8,197 nucleotides of DNA from Balneolaceae bacterium (GCA_021767245.1 JAASTO010000113.1:1-8197); one strand, 5' to 3'; shown: positions 1 to 6,973, counted from the stretch's first letter. The notes: generated from the sequence alone by a model not told the origin. Program-made: numbers and translations.

Positions 1-112
1 ACTGCTTTATGATTCTACAAGTGTCGGTGCTAAAAACTATCTTGCACTAGCCAGAGAAATCATCAAGAATAATAAAAAGCTATTCAAGAACAGCCCGGTT
101 CTCACAGATTAA
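1..112 (+). CDS. parA: ParA chromosome-partitioning ATPase, C-terminal end (partial)
   Basis: The window opens inside a gene. Reading from base 2 gives 36 residues before a TAA at 110-112, beginning LLYDSTSVGAKNYLALAREI. A (L/M)YD-x-x-S-x-GA-x-NYL-x-LA-x-E pattern is how ParA/Soj (MinD-like Walker ATPase) proteins typically end. The gene stops 12 bases before a clear ParB gene, the standard order of a chromosomal parAB operon. Family knowledge: ParA binds DNA nonspecifically as an ATP dimer and is stimulated by the ParB N-terminus, driving origin segregation. The Walker motifs lie outside the window, so the assignment rests on the C-terminal signature and on the neighbour. Confidence 0.85.
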   Translation, partial: LLYDSTSVGAKNYLALAREIIKNNKKLFKNSPVLTD

Positions 113-124
113 GATTATATAATT

Positions 125-1066
125 ATGGCGACTAAGAAAGTTTTAGGGCGTGGATTAGGTGCTTTTTTCCCTGAGTATCGTGACGAGGATAATGCAGGGG
201 CGGGAGAATCTGCATCAAAAGAAGAAGGGGTAGAGAAAAGTTTTGTCAAACCGGAAGACAGGGTAAATATAGTTCTTTTTGTTCCGGTTGATCATATCCG
301 GAAAAACCCCCATCAACCGCGTAAGGAATTTGATGAGGAAAGACTTGAGGAACTGGCTGATTCAATTAAAGAGCATGGCCTCATTCAGCCGATCACTGTA
401 CGATACATCGGTGAGAAAAGGTTTGAACTCATAAGCGGTGAACGTCGCTTGAGAGCTGCTAAACTGGGTGGGTTAAAGGAGATACCTGCTTTTATCCGTG
501 AAGCGGATGATGAGCAAAGCATGGCTTTTGCCCTTATCGAGAATATTCAGCGCGAAGAGTTGAATCCACTTGAAGTCGCATTGGGTTATAAGCGGCTTCT
601 GGAAGAATTTGATTATACACAAGCTCAGGTAGCTGAAAGAGTAGGTAAAAACAGATCTACTGTCACAAACATGCTTCGGTTGTTAAATCTGCCTGATTTT
701 ATTCAATCAGCCCTAAAATCAAATATGATCTCCATGGGGCATGCCCGTTCGTTGATCACTATTGAGGATGAAGAGGTTCAGAAAAAGATCCTTGAAAAAG
801 TAGTTAAGGACGGCATTTCGGTGAGGCAGATTGAAGAGGAAGTTCGCAAGATCAGTGCCCCTTCAAAGAGTACAGGAAGTAAAAAGAAGACAGAAAAAGA
901 TCCTTCAAATGATCCTTTTTACAAAGATATTTCTGCCCGACTAAGACGCACATTCAGTACCAAAGTGAATGTAAAACCTAAGAAAGAAGGTGGTGAGATC
1001 AGGATCGAATACTATTCGGATGACGACCTTGAACGCATATTGGCAATCCTTGATACGGTTGAATAG
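125..1066 (+). CDS. parB: ParB chromosome-partitioning protein (parS-binding CTPase clamp)
   Basis: This is a complete 313-residue ParB/Spo0J. Residues 5-14 (KVLGRGLGAF) form the GLGRGL-type N-terminal tail that stimulates ParA. Residues about 52-145 are the ParB/sulfiredoxin-like CTP-binding domain, with NPxQPR at 61-66, GERRLRA at 105-111 and ENIQREELNP at 139-148. Residues about 163-190 are the helix-turn-helix that reads parS (YTQAQVAERVGKNRSTVTN). Residues 245-262 are a charged Ser/Lys-rich linker, and about 263-312 the C-terminal dimerisation domain. Family knowledge: ParB loads at parS, binds CTP and slides as a clamp, and recruits SMC. The ATG at 125 is preferred because the ParA-interaction tail follows it immediately; no Shine-Dalgarno is visible. 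No parS consensus site was seen in the window. The 3' end overlaps the next gene. Confidence 0.96.
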   Translation: MATKKVLGRGLGAFFPEYRDEDNAGAGESASKEEGVEKSFVKPEDRVNIVLFVPVDHIRKNPHQPRKEFDEERLEELADSIKEHGLIQPITVRYIGEKRFELISGERRLRAAKLGGLKEIPAFIREADDEQSMAFALIENIQREELNPLEVALGYKRLLEEFDYTQAQVAERVGKNRSTVTNMLRLLNLPDFIQSALKSNMISMGHARSLITIEDEEVQKKILEKVVKDGISVRQIEEEVRKISAPSKSTGSKKKTEKDPSNDPFYKDISARLRRTFSTKVNVKPKKEGGEIRIEYYSDDDLERILAILDTVE

Positions 1067-1670
1067 TATCATTTTTCTTGTGCTGGTCATAATGCCTGTA
1101 AAAGGTATTGCGCAACCGGTTACGCTCCAAAATTATGATCGATCGACAACTTCATTCGTTCCAGCTAAGATAGCTGTGGAAGCCTCAGGTGAGGAATTCC
1201 CTGATCCAAAAAAGGTACTGAAGCGGTCATTGATGATCCCGGGATGGGGACAGATCACCAATAAGCAGATATGGAAAGTACCCATCGTTTACGGTTTAAT
1301 GGGGGGGCTGACTTATTACAGCATTCGGCTTCATAGCAATTATCAGGATTACAGGGCGGCTTATTATAATTTAAATCCGAATACACCGGATGATTTTAAA
1401 TTTGGTCCCACTCCTGATTATATACCTGAATCATCAAGCCTTGAAGCCCTGAGACAAAATCGAAATTTTTACAGAAATCGAAGAGATCTTGTTTTTGTAT
1501 TTATTGGGCTCTCTTATGCGTTAAATGCCATAGATGCCTATGTGTTTGCTCATTTACGATCGTTCGATGTAAGTGATGATCTGTCGTTTAAATCAGATTT
1601 TGAAACGATTCCAATGGCTTACAACACACACCGATCTGTTCCAACGGTTTCACTAACTATCAATTTTTAA
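1020..1670 (+). CDS. DUF5683-type envelope protein with signal peptide
   Basis: The function is unknown; I recognise it as a DUF5683-like protein, a family often encoded right after parB in Bacteroidota (family knowledge). With the ATG at 1020 it has 216 residues. Residues 11-31 form a hydrophobic export signal with a probable signal peptidase I site at A31|Q32. The conserved core is PGWGQITNKQIWKVPIVYG (74-92), leading into a hydrophobic segment to about 103. NRRDLVFVFIGLSYALNAID (153-172) is a second hydrophobic segment, followed by DAYVFAHL and FDVSDDL (182-188). This suggests a protein of the inner membrane or periplasmic face. The start is uncertain: in-frame GTG codons lie at 990 and 993, and TTG codons at 1050 and 1059. 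The ATG was chosen because it gives a normal-length signal peptide. With this start it overlaps parB by 47 bases in another frame, so the two are probably translationally coupled. A run of seven G lies at 1301-1307, and the frame is intact across it. Confidence 0.8.
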   Translation: MTTLNAYWQSLIRLNSIIFLVLVIMPVKGIAQPVTLQNYDRSTTSFVPAKIAVEASGEEFPDPKKVLKRSLMIPGWGQITNKQIWKVPIVYGLMGGLTYYSIRLHSNYQDYRAAYYNLNPNTPDDFKFGPTPDYIPESSSLEALRQNRNFYRNRRDLVFVFIGLSYALNAIDAYVFAHLRSFDVSDDLSFKSDFETIPMAYNTHRSVPTVSLTINF

Positions 1671-1677
1671 AGATAAT

Positions 1678-2379
1678 ATGACAAAAGAAGAACGAGAATT
1701 TCAGAATCAACATCAGTCCAAAGGCTTTGACCGTGATATTTGGAGCGTATTCAAGATCATGGGGGAATTTGTGGAGGGGTATGATAAGCTATTTCAGATC
1801 GGCCCATGTATATCCATTTTCGGTTCAGCCAGAACAACCCCTGATAACGAATATTATAAACTAGCTGTTGAAACGGCCGATAAGATAACCAAGAAGGGAT
1901 TTGGAGTGATCACAGGTGGTGGTCCGGGTATTATGGAAGCCGCTAATAAAGGGGCAGAGCTTGCAGACGGAAAATCGGTAGGGCTGGGTATCAGTTTGCC
2001 ATTTGAGCAGGGAATAAACCAGCATGTGGACCCTGATTTCATGATCAATTTCAATTATTTCTTTGTTCGAAAAGTAATGTTCGTGAAGTATGCACAGGGA
2101 TTTGTGGTATTTCCCGGTGGTTTCGGTACCCTTGATGAGCTTTTTGAAAGTTTGACGCTCATTCAAACAAGGAAGATTGACCAAATTCCCATCATACTGT
2201 TTGGAAGTTCTTATTGGGAAGGATTGGTTGGATGGATGGAAAATACCATGAAAGAGTGGGGGACTATTTCTGATAAGGATACGGACCTGTTCCATGTAAC
2301 CGATTCAACCGACGAAGTCGTGGACATAATCTGTGACTTTTATAGTAAAAAGGAACCAATGCCAAACTTTTATTTTTAA
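1678..2379 (+). CDS. LOG-family (TIGR00730-like) nucleotide 5'-monophosphate phosphoribohydrolase
   Basis: The 233-residue protein has both signatures of the LOG / lysine-decarboxylase-like Rossmann family: GGGPGIMEAANKGA at 80-93 and PGGFGTLDE at 146-154. It also has the Arg-Lys pair R131-K132 in NYFFVRKVMF that helps form the substrate pocket. Family knowledge: these enzymes hydrolyse the N-glycosidic bond of nucleoside 5'-monophosphates, releasing base and ribose 5-phosphate. In plants and some bacteria the substrate is a cytokinin nucleotide; in ordinary bacteria the role is more likely nucleotide salvage or damage control. Older databases often misname them lysine decarboxylases. There is no signal peptide, so it should be cytosolic. 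It starts 7 bases after the DUF5683 stop, with a weak AAAGA upstream, so it probably shares the parAB transcript. The family call is firm; the substrate cannot be read from the sequence. Confidence 0.9.
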   Translation: MTKEEREFQNQHQSKGFDRDIWSVFKIMGEFVEGYDKLFQIGPCISIFGSARTTPDNEYYKLAVETADKITKKGFGVITGGGPGIMEAANKGAELADGKSVGLGISLPFEQGINQHVDPDFMINFNYFFVRKVMFVKYAQGFVVFPGGFGTLDELFESLTLIQTRKIDQIPIILFGSSYWEGLVGWMENTMKEWGTISDKDTDLFHVTDSTDEVVDIICDFYSKKEPMPNFYF

Positions 2380-2381
2380 TA

Positions 2382-2405
2382 ATGGAACAAATAGTTCTCA
2401 TTTTT
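2382..2405 (+). terminator. Candidate weak intrinsic terminator after the LOG gene
   Basis: Two bases after the LOG stop, ATGGAAC (2382-2388) can pair with GTTC-CAT (2394-2401, with T2398 bulged) around an AAATA loop, followed by TTTT. The stem is seven mostly A/T pairs, so it is weak. The position, at the end of the parAB cluster and before an AT-rich promoter-like region, supports it. Confidence 0.4.
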
Positions 2406-2444
2406 GATAAAAAATACTAAAACGTAAAAAAAGCAGTTATTAAT

Positions 2445-2475
2445 TTAACATCAGTGTCATTTTTTATTAAATTCG
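2445..2475 (+). promoter_or_regulatory. Candidate promoter for the TPR-protein gene
   Basis: TTAACA (2445-2450), 17 bases, then TAAATTCG (2468-2475). The first element is one base off TTGACA. The second matches the Bacteroidota -7 element TAnnTTTG at all but one defined position, and TATAAT at four of six. It lies 33 bases before the ATG at 2509 in a very AT-rich gap. Such AT-rich DNA gives many near matches, so this is a prediction only. No ribosome-binding site stands out before the ATG. Confidence 0.35.
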
Positions 2476-2508
2476 GCGCTGCAACTAACGATAAAACTCA
2501 ATACAGAT

Positions 2509-3543
2509 ATGAAGGTTTTTAAAATAAGTTTACTTGCTTTGGTCTTAGGGCTAACAGCAATCTCTATACATGCTCAAGACAGGACGCAGGCAGTTCAGCT
2601 TTATAATAAAGGACTTGAAGAAGCGCAATCAAATAATTACGATGCTTCAATCTCAACTTTTGAGCAGGTTATTACCATGGCAAATCAGCTGGGGCCTGAA
2701 GGCGAGGACCTGAAGCAGAATGCTGAAGAACAGATCCCGAAGATGTATTTTGCAAAAGCACGGGATGCTTATCAATCTTTTCAACAAAGTAAAGATCTTG
2801 AAGACCTACAAACAACTATCAATGCCTTCAGGGAAGTGATCGCTGTAAGTGAAGAATATGGGGATACCCGCTATGCACCAAGTGCTAAAGGAGCGATTCC
2901 TCAATTATACTATAGCAAATCTGTATTACTCTACAGTCAGGACGATATAGCCGGAGCTGAGGAAGCGGTTGATCAAGCATTGAACCTTAATTCAAATTAT
3001 GCGGCTGCTTATTATCAGAAAGCCAAGATCTTTAAGAAAGTGAATGACACAAATGATGACGGAATTATTGATCAGGGAATCGATGATATGTTAGAATGGT
3101 ATGACAGAGCCATTCAGGTTGGTGATGCAACAGATAAGATGAATATCGCCAACAAAGCAAGAGAAGCCGCTCATGATGAGCTTCTTGCTGTTGGTTCAAA
3201 AGCTATAACTGATGGTGAGATTAATACAGCTATTGAGACTTTAACGAAAGCATTGGATTACGACAACAGTTCTGCTGATGTGCATTATCGACTGGCTGAA
3301 GCTTACAATAAAAACAATAATGCCCAGCAAGCAATCGAGCATGCCAATCAGGCTCTTGAGTTGGAGAATGGTGGTAGAACTGACAAGGCCAAGATCTATT
3401 TTGAGTTAGGTTTTGCTTATCAGACACTTGGCAACAAAGCCAATGCCTGCGATGCATTTTCAAATGCACTTTATGGTTCTTTCAGAGCTCCTGCCGAGCA
3501 TAAAATGGAATTTGAGCTGAAGTGTGATTCAACAGCTAAGTAA
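2509..3543 (+). CDS. Secreted TPR-repeat protein with an internal EF-hand-like loop
   Basis: I do not recognise a named family. The 344-residue protein begins with a clear Sec signal peptide (MKVFKISLLALVLGLTAI, probable cleavage A22|Q23 after IHA), so it is exported, probably to the periplasm. Helical TPR-like repeats are visible at about 27-60, 132-165, 223-256, 257-290 and 293-326. The last three are the most regular (ADVHYRLAEAYNKNNNAQQA; AKIYFELGFAYQTLGNKANA). Residues 51-91 and 107-143 look like an internal duplication. Between repeats, residues 180-188 (DTNDDGIID) resemble a calcium-binding loop. Two cysteines, C314 and C339, near the C-terminus could form a disulfide. Family knowledge: TPRs mediate protein-protein contacts, so a scaffold role in envelope biogenesis is plausible but not shown. 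It appears monocistronic, with a candidate promoter upstream and a strong terminator downstream. Confidence 0.88.
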   Translation: MKVFKISLLALVLGLTAISIHAQDRTQAVQLYNKGLEEAQSNNYDASISTFEQVITMANQLGPEGEDLKQNAEEQIPKMYFAKARDAYQSFQQSKDLEDLQTTINAFREVIAVSEEYGDTRYAPSAKGAIPQLYYSKSVLLYSQDDIAGAEEAVDQALNLNSNYAAAYYQKAKIFKKVNDTNDDGIIDQGIDDMLEWYDRAIQVGDATDKMNIANKAREAAHDELLAVGSKAITDGEINTAIETLTKALDYDNSSADVHYRLAEAYNKNNNAQQAIEHANQALELENGGRTDKAKIYFELGFAYQTLGNKANACDAFSNALYGSFRAPAEHKMEFELKCDSTAK

Positions 3544-3564
3544 ATTAGCAGGATGAATTATTTT

Positions 3565-3597
3565 AAAAGCCGCGTTTTATCAAACGCGGCTTTTTTT
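3565..3597 (+). terminator. Strong intrinsic terminator after the TPR gene
   Basis: A perfect 13-bp inverted repeat, AAAAGCCGCGTTT (3565-3577) with AAACGCGGCTTTT (3582-3594), encloses a TATC loop and contains a GC-rich core (GCCGCG). The T-run covers 3591-3597. It begins 21 bases after the TPR stop codon. It is the best-formed terminator in the window and separates the TPR gene from transketolase. Confidence 0.93.
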
Positions 3598-3693
3598 ATG
3601 CATTAAATTTATAAATCCTTTTCTTCCAAAACCCTTAATTGGTATCTTGGTTGCCATTCTAAATCGAACTACTAACAATTATTATCCCTGTTT

Positions 3694-5697
3694 ATGCCCG
3701 CTTCAAAACTTGATCAACTTTGTGTTAATACAATCCGAACTCTATCAATAGATGGGGTGGAAAAAGCTAATTCAGGACATCCGGGCATGCCAATGGGTAT
3801 GGCAGATGTAGCGTATGTTTTGTGGACCAAATTTCTGAAGCATAATCCCAAAAATCCTGACTGGTACGACAGAGACCGTTTTATTTTATCAGCGGGTCAC
3901 GGTTCCATGCTTATTTACAGTTTACTGCATTTGACCGGTTATGATCTCAGTCTTGAGGAGATCAAAAACTTTAGGCAAATGGGAAGTAAAACTCCGGGGC
4001 ACCCTGAATTTGGCATGACACCGGGTGTTGAGACGACCACAGGTCCGCTGGGACAAGGTTTTGGAACCGGTGTTGGAATGGCTATGGCAGAACATTTTCT
4101 GGGAGCAAAGTTCAACAAGGAAGACCACAAGATCGTGGACCACTACACGTATGCAATTATCAGTGATGGGGACCTGATGGAAGGGATCTCACACGAGTCG
4201 GCTTCCATGGCGGGGCACATGGGGTTAGGTAAAATTATTTACCTGTATGATTCAAACAGGATATCTATTGAAGGCTCCACGGATATCACTTTTACTGAAG
4301 ATGTAACTAAGCGATTTGAAGCGTACAACTGGCACGTGATCGAAATTGACGGGCATGATCATGATCAGATCACTTCAGCTATTGAAGAGGCTCGGTCTGT
4401 TACGGATAAACCCTCACTGGTTGTATGCAAAACCCACATTGGTTTTGGCAGCCCAAACAAACAGGACAAGGCTTCTTCTCACGGCTCACCCTTAGGAGAA
4501 GAAGAAATTAAATTAACGAAGGAAGCTTATGGATGGGAAAGTGAAGAAGCCTTTCATATTCCGGATGAAGCCTTAAAGAAATTCCGTGAGGCTATAGAAA
4601 AAGGAAAAGAGGCTGAAGAACGGTGGAATTCAGCTATGAAAGATTATGAGGGTTCTTTTGGAAAAGAAGCCGGACAATTCAAGCAATGGATGAGCCGAGC
4701 GCTCTCCGATGAGCTTAAGAATAAAATTCCGGTATTTGAGGAAGATGCAAAAGGCATAGCGAGTCGGGCTGCGTCAGGAAAAGTGATCAATGCGATCAAG
4801 GATGTGGTTCCGAATCTATTTGGCGGTTCTGCAGATCTTGGAGGGAGTACCAAAACGGATATAGAGGGTTATGGCTCTTACATAGAAGACTCTCCAACAG
4901 GTCGTACGGTACACTTTGGTGTGAGGGAACACGGAATGGGGGCGGCTGTTAACGGCATGGCCCTGCATGGTGGAATAATCCCTTTCGGTGCCACTTTCTT
5001 TGTATTTACCGATTATATGAGGCCGGCTATCAGGTTGGCGGCATTAATGAAAGTACCCTCAATCTTTGTCTTAACGCATGATAGCATCGGGTTAGGGGAA
5101 GATGGTCCAACACACCAACCGGTTGAGCATTTAGCCAGTTTGAGAGCTATGCCAAATGTTACCATACTCAGGCCTGGTGATGCCAATGAAACGTCCCATG
5201 CCTGGAAGGCCGCACTTGAAAACCAAACCGGACCAACCCTGTTGGTATTAACGCGTCAAAACCTTCCAACCCTTCCTCGTAACGAATCTAATAATGCAGA
5301 ATTGGTACAAAAAGGGGCTTACATCTATTCAGATTCAACGGGGGATACTCCGGATGCCATTTTGATCGGAACCGGTTCTGAGCTTCAGTATGCTATTGAA
5401 GCAAAAAGTTTACTGAAAGAAGAGGGAGTAGATGCTCGTGTTGTAAGCATGCCAAGCTGGGAGTTATTTGAAAAACAAGATACCGACTACAAAGAGAAGG
5501 TTCTTCCGGTATCGGTAACCAACAGGGTATCAATAGAAGCCGGTTCTACCTTTGGATGGCAGCGTTATGTGGGTGATGAAGGTTCATCCATCGGAATTGA
5601 TTCTTTCGGCGAATCCGCCCCATACGAAGAACTCTACAGGCATTTTGGTATCACAACGGATGCAGTTGTAGAAGCCGTCTTGGCTATAAGTAAATGA
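3694..5697 (+). CDS. tkt: Transketolase (ThDP-dependent)
   Basis: A complete 667-residue transketolase, close to the usual bacterial length of about 660. It moves two-carbon ketol units between sugar phosphates in the non-oxidative pentose phosphate pathway, in the cytosol (family knowledge). Seen in order: SGHPGMPMG (27-35) with H29 of the active site; the ThDP/metal motif SDGDLMEG starting at 157 and ending with the metal-binding region YDSNRIS (185-191); the pyrimidine-binding domain with catalytic Glu E412 in VREHGMG; GEDGPTHQPVEHL (468-480) including H474; the substrate-phosphate Arg R521 in TRQNLP; and the C-terminal domain from about 535. All key residues are present, with no frameshift. 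The start gives the standard N-terminus (KLDQLCVNTIRTLSID). It is flanked by a strong terminator upstream and a convergent gene downstream, so it is probably a single-gene transcript. No clear ribosome-binding site precedes it. Confidence 0.98.
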   Translation: MPASKLDQLCVNTIRTLSIDGVEKANSGHPGMPMGMADVAYVLWTKFLKHNPKNPDWYDRDRFILSAGHGSMLIYSLLHLTGYDLSLEEIKNFRQMGSKTPGHPEFGMTPGVETTTGPLGQGFGTGVGMAMAEHFLGAKFNKEDHKIVDHYTYAIISDGDLMEGISHESASMAGHMGLGKIIYLYDSNRISIEGSTDITFTEDVTKRFEAYNWHVIEIDGHDHDQITSAIEEARSVTDKPSLVVCKTHIGFGSPNKQDKASSHGSPLGEEEIKLTKEAYGWESEEAFHIPDEALKKFREAIEKGKEAEERWNSAMKDYEGSFGKEAGQFKQWMSRALSDELKNKIPVFEEDAKGIASRAASGKVINAIKDVVPNLFGGSADLGGSTKTDIEGYGSYIEDSPTGRTVHFGVREHGMGAAVNGMALHGGIIPFGATFFVFTDYMRPAIRLAALMKVPSIFVLTHDSIGLGEDGPTHQPVEHLASLRAMPNVTILRPGDANETSHAWKAALENQTGPTLLVLTRQNLPTLPRNESNNAELVQKGAYIYSDSTGDTPDAILIGTGSELQYAIEAKSLLKEEGVDARVVSMPSWELFEKQDTDYKEKVLPVSVTNRVSIEAGSTFGWQRYVGDEGSSIGIDSFGESAPYEELYRHFGITTDAVVEAVLAISK

Positions 5698-5704
5698 ACT
5701 GAAT

Positions 5705-6853
5705 TCAGGAGGATTTCATTGGGCGATGTACACAGGTAAAGGTAATATCGTCCAATGGGTTTTCGTTTCCTATAAAAGCTTCTAAAGAGGACTGCACCTT
5801 TCCTATGATCGTTTTGGCATGGAGTGAACCGTAGATCTCAAGAAGTGATTCTATTCTTTCCTCTCCGTATTCCTCACCATGATTATTTCTCGCTTCATTC
5901 AAACCATCTGTATAAAAGAAAACGGAGTCTCCTGGTTTAAAGTGGAACTTTTTGACCTCCATATTCTGATCCAGGAGTTTGGTGGAGGTCATACCAAGTG
6001 CGAAGCCGTTTGACTTGAGCTTATAAGTGATATCTCGCTCTTTGTTGTAATATACCGGTATGTTATGCCCGGCACGGATGTATTCAAAATATTCCTCGTC
6101 ATTCGGGAAGTACGCCACACATCCGGTTACGAAAGTTTTATCCCGGCTGTTACTTTTTATATAGTTATTCAACTGAAGAAATAATTCTTTTGGTGTCGGC
6201 TTTTCTTTTTCAATGATCATACTCACCAATGCCTGAAGTCGGACCATGTATAGAGCGGCACTCAATCCCTTACCTGAAACATCTGCAATAACAACATAGG
6301 TGCCACCTTCTGTTTCTATGACATCAAGGTAATCTCCACCCACTTCCTGAGCGGTATGGGCAAAGGAATAGACTTCTAAGTTTTTCTTATTTAAGGATGT
6401 TCCGGGAAGCAAACTGAGTTGGATCTCTCGGGCAAGATCGATCTCTTTTTGGACATCAGATTTTTCCAGCAGTTCGATCAGTAGCAGCATAAACATAGAA
6501 AGAAACCCAAAGGGAAGAAGCAGATCTCCAATAAAGAAATAAGGTAGTAAACCAAAGAAACTCAAAAGATAATGAGCGACAAAGCTGATAGATCCCAATC
6601 CAAAGATCAGTCGCCTTGTTGGGTTGAGGCGCTGGGTGAGATCAGAGAACAAGCGAAGGAACTTGACATGACCGGGTAACTGCTGCCCCTGTTGTCGTTC
6701 TATATCTTCAACGGCTTCTTTATAGACCAGTTTGAGACGCTCAGTGTCTGCCGTTAACTCTTTTGAGAATCTTTCCCGGCTCATGCCGGATACATATTCC
6801 TTGTAGAATTTCCTGGTTCCGTAACCGGACTGTGCTTCGTTCTTTAAACCCAA
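5705..6853 (-). CDS. Membrane PP2C/SpoIIE-type serine phosphatase (RsbU-like)
   Basis: The 382-residue protein has a charged cytosolic N-terminal part (1-80), a hydrophobic hairpin of two probable membrane segments (about 82-101 and 103-128), a linker helix with AREIQLSLLP (141-150), and a C-terminal PP2C/SpoIIE phosphatase domain (about 155-376). Metal-binding motifs are intact: VGGDYLD with D174, DVSGKG with D191, FYTDGLNEA with D316, and PLDDIT with D369. Family knowledge: such phosphatases dephosphorylate anti-sigma-factor antagonists in partner-switching regulation. No partner kinase or STAS protein lies nearby, so the target is unknown, and no sensor domain such as PAS or GAF is visible. 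The start is TTG at 6853; TAA lies in frame 15 bases upstream and AGG sits 5 bases before the TTG. ATG at 6784 would give 359 residues, but the longer form keeps a well-formed charged N-terminus. It converges on tkt, with 7 bases between stop codons. Confidence 0.9.
   Translation of the reverse strand: MGLKNEAQSGYGTRKFYKEYVSGMSRERFSKELTADTERLKLVYKEAVEDIERQQGQQLPGHVKFLRLFSDLTQRLNPTRRLIFGLGSISFVAHYLLSFFGLLPYFFIGDLLLPFGFLSMFMLLLIELLEKSDVQKEIDLAREIQLSLLPGTSLNKKNLEVYSFAHTAQEVGGDYLDVIETEGGTYVVIADVSGKGLSAALYMVRLQALVSMIIEKEKPTPKELFLQLNNYIKSNSRDKTFVTGCVAYFPNDEEYFEYIRAGHNIPVYYNKERDITYKLKSNGFALGMTSTKLLDQNMEVKKFHFKPGDSVFFYTDGLNEARNNHGEEYGEERIESLLEIYGSLHAKTIIGKVQSSLEAFIGNENPLDDITFTCVHRPMKSS
5717..5763 (+). 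terminator. Inverted repeat that may terminate tkt, inside the convergent gene
   Basis: CATTGGGCGAT (5717-5727) and ATCGTCCAATG (5747-5757) form an 11-bp stem with one G-U wobble in + strand RNA and a 19-base loop, followed by GG and TTTT (5760-5763). It begins 20 bases after the tkt stop. It lies inside the last codons of the phosphatase on the other strand, and its right arm encodes the conserved PLDDI. In minus-strand RNA the wobble becomes a C-A mismatch, so it favours + strand transcripts. The long loop and short T-run make it a modest candidate. Confidence 0.4.
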
Positions 6854-6893
6854 TGGTACCTGATGTTAACTTAGTTTTGTTTTCTTCTTCGTA

Positions 6894-6925
6894 ATAATAC
6901 ACAAAAAGTTGAGTATTAATTACAA
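6894..6925 (-). promoter_or_regulatory. Candidate promoter for the phosphatase gene
   Basis: On the minus strand, TTGTAA (6925-6920), a 20-base spacer, then TATTAT (6899-6894), 40 bases before the TTG start. The spacer is too long for a classical sigma-70 promoter but closer to the wider spacing of the Bacteroidota primary sigma factor. The region is AT-rich, so chance matches are likely. If it is not used, the phosphatase would depend on read-through from the SPOR gene, after which I see no convincing terminator. Confidence 0.22.
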
Positions 6926-6973
6926 GGATTTAACAGGCACAGATCAGGGCTGATTTTTTGGGAGTAGTCTGAA

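Noticed and set aside
1861..2295. Antisense open frame of 144 codons opposite the LOG gene
   Set aside because: It is fully covered by a gene with strong family motifs, and its translation shows no recognisable domain or signal. It is a by-product of codon use on the other strand.
3553..3606. Small frame of 17 codons with ATG and an AGCAGG-like sequence just upstream
   Set aside because: It runs straight through the strong terminator hairpin and T-run. Its composition is explained by the terminator, so a coding role is very unlikely.
3639..3666. TTG and TAAATCG spaced 18 bases apart upstream of tkt
   Set aside because: The downstream element matches neither TAnnTTTG nor TATAAT well. A tkt promoter must exist between 3598 and 3693, but I cannot place it from the sequence.
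4334..4339. CACGTG core resembling the centre of a parS site
   Set aside because: The flanks (TGG and ATC) do not match the TGTTTCACGTGAAACA palindrome, and it lies in tkt codons for WHVI. It is a chance hexamer.
6943..6954. ATCAGGGCTGAT followed by a T-run, looking like a + strand terminator
   Set aside because: Only four base pairs can form around a four-base loop, and no + strand gene ends nearby; the adjacent genes run leftward. It is not a credible terminator on either strand.
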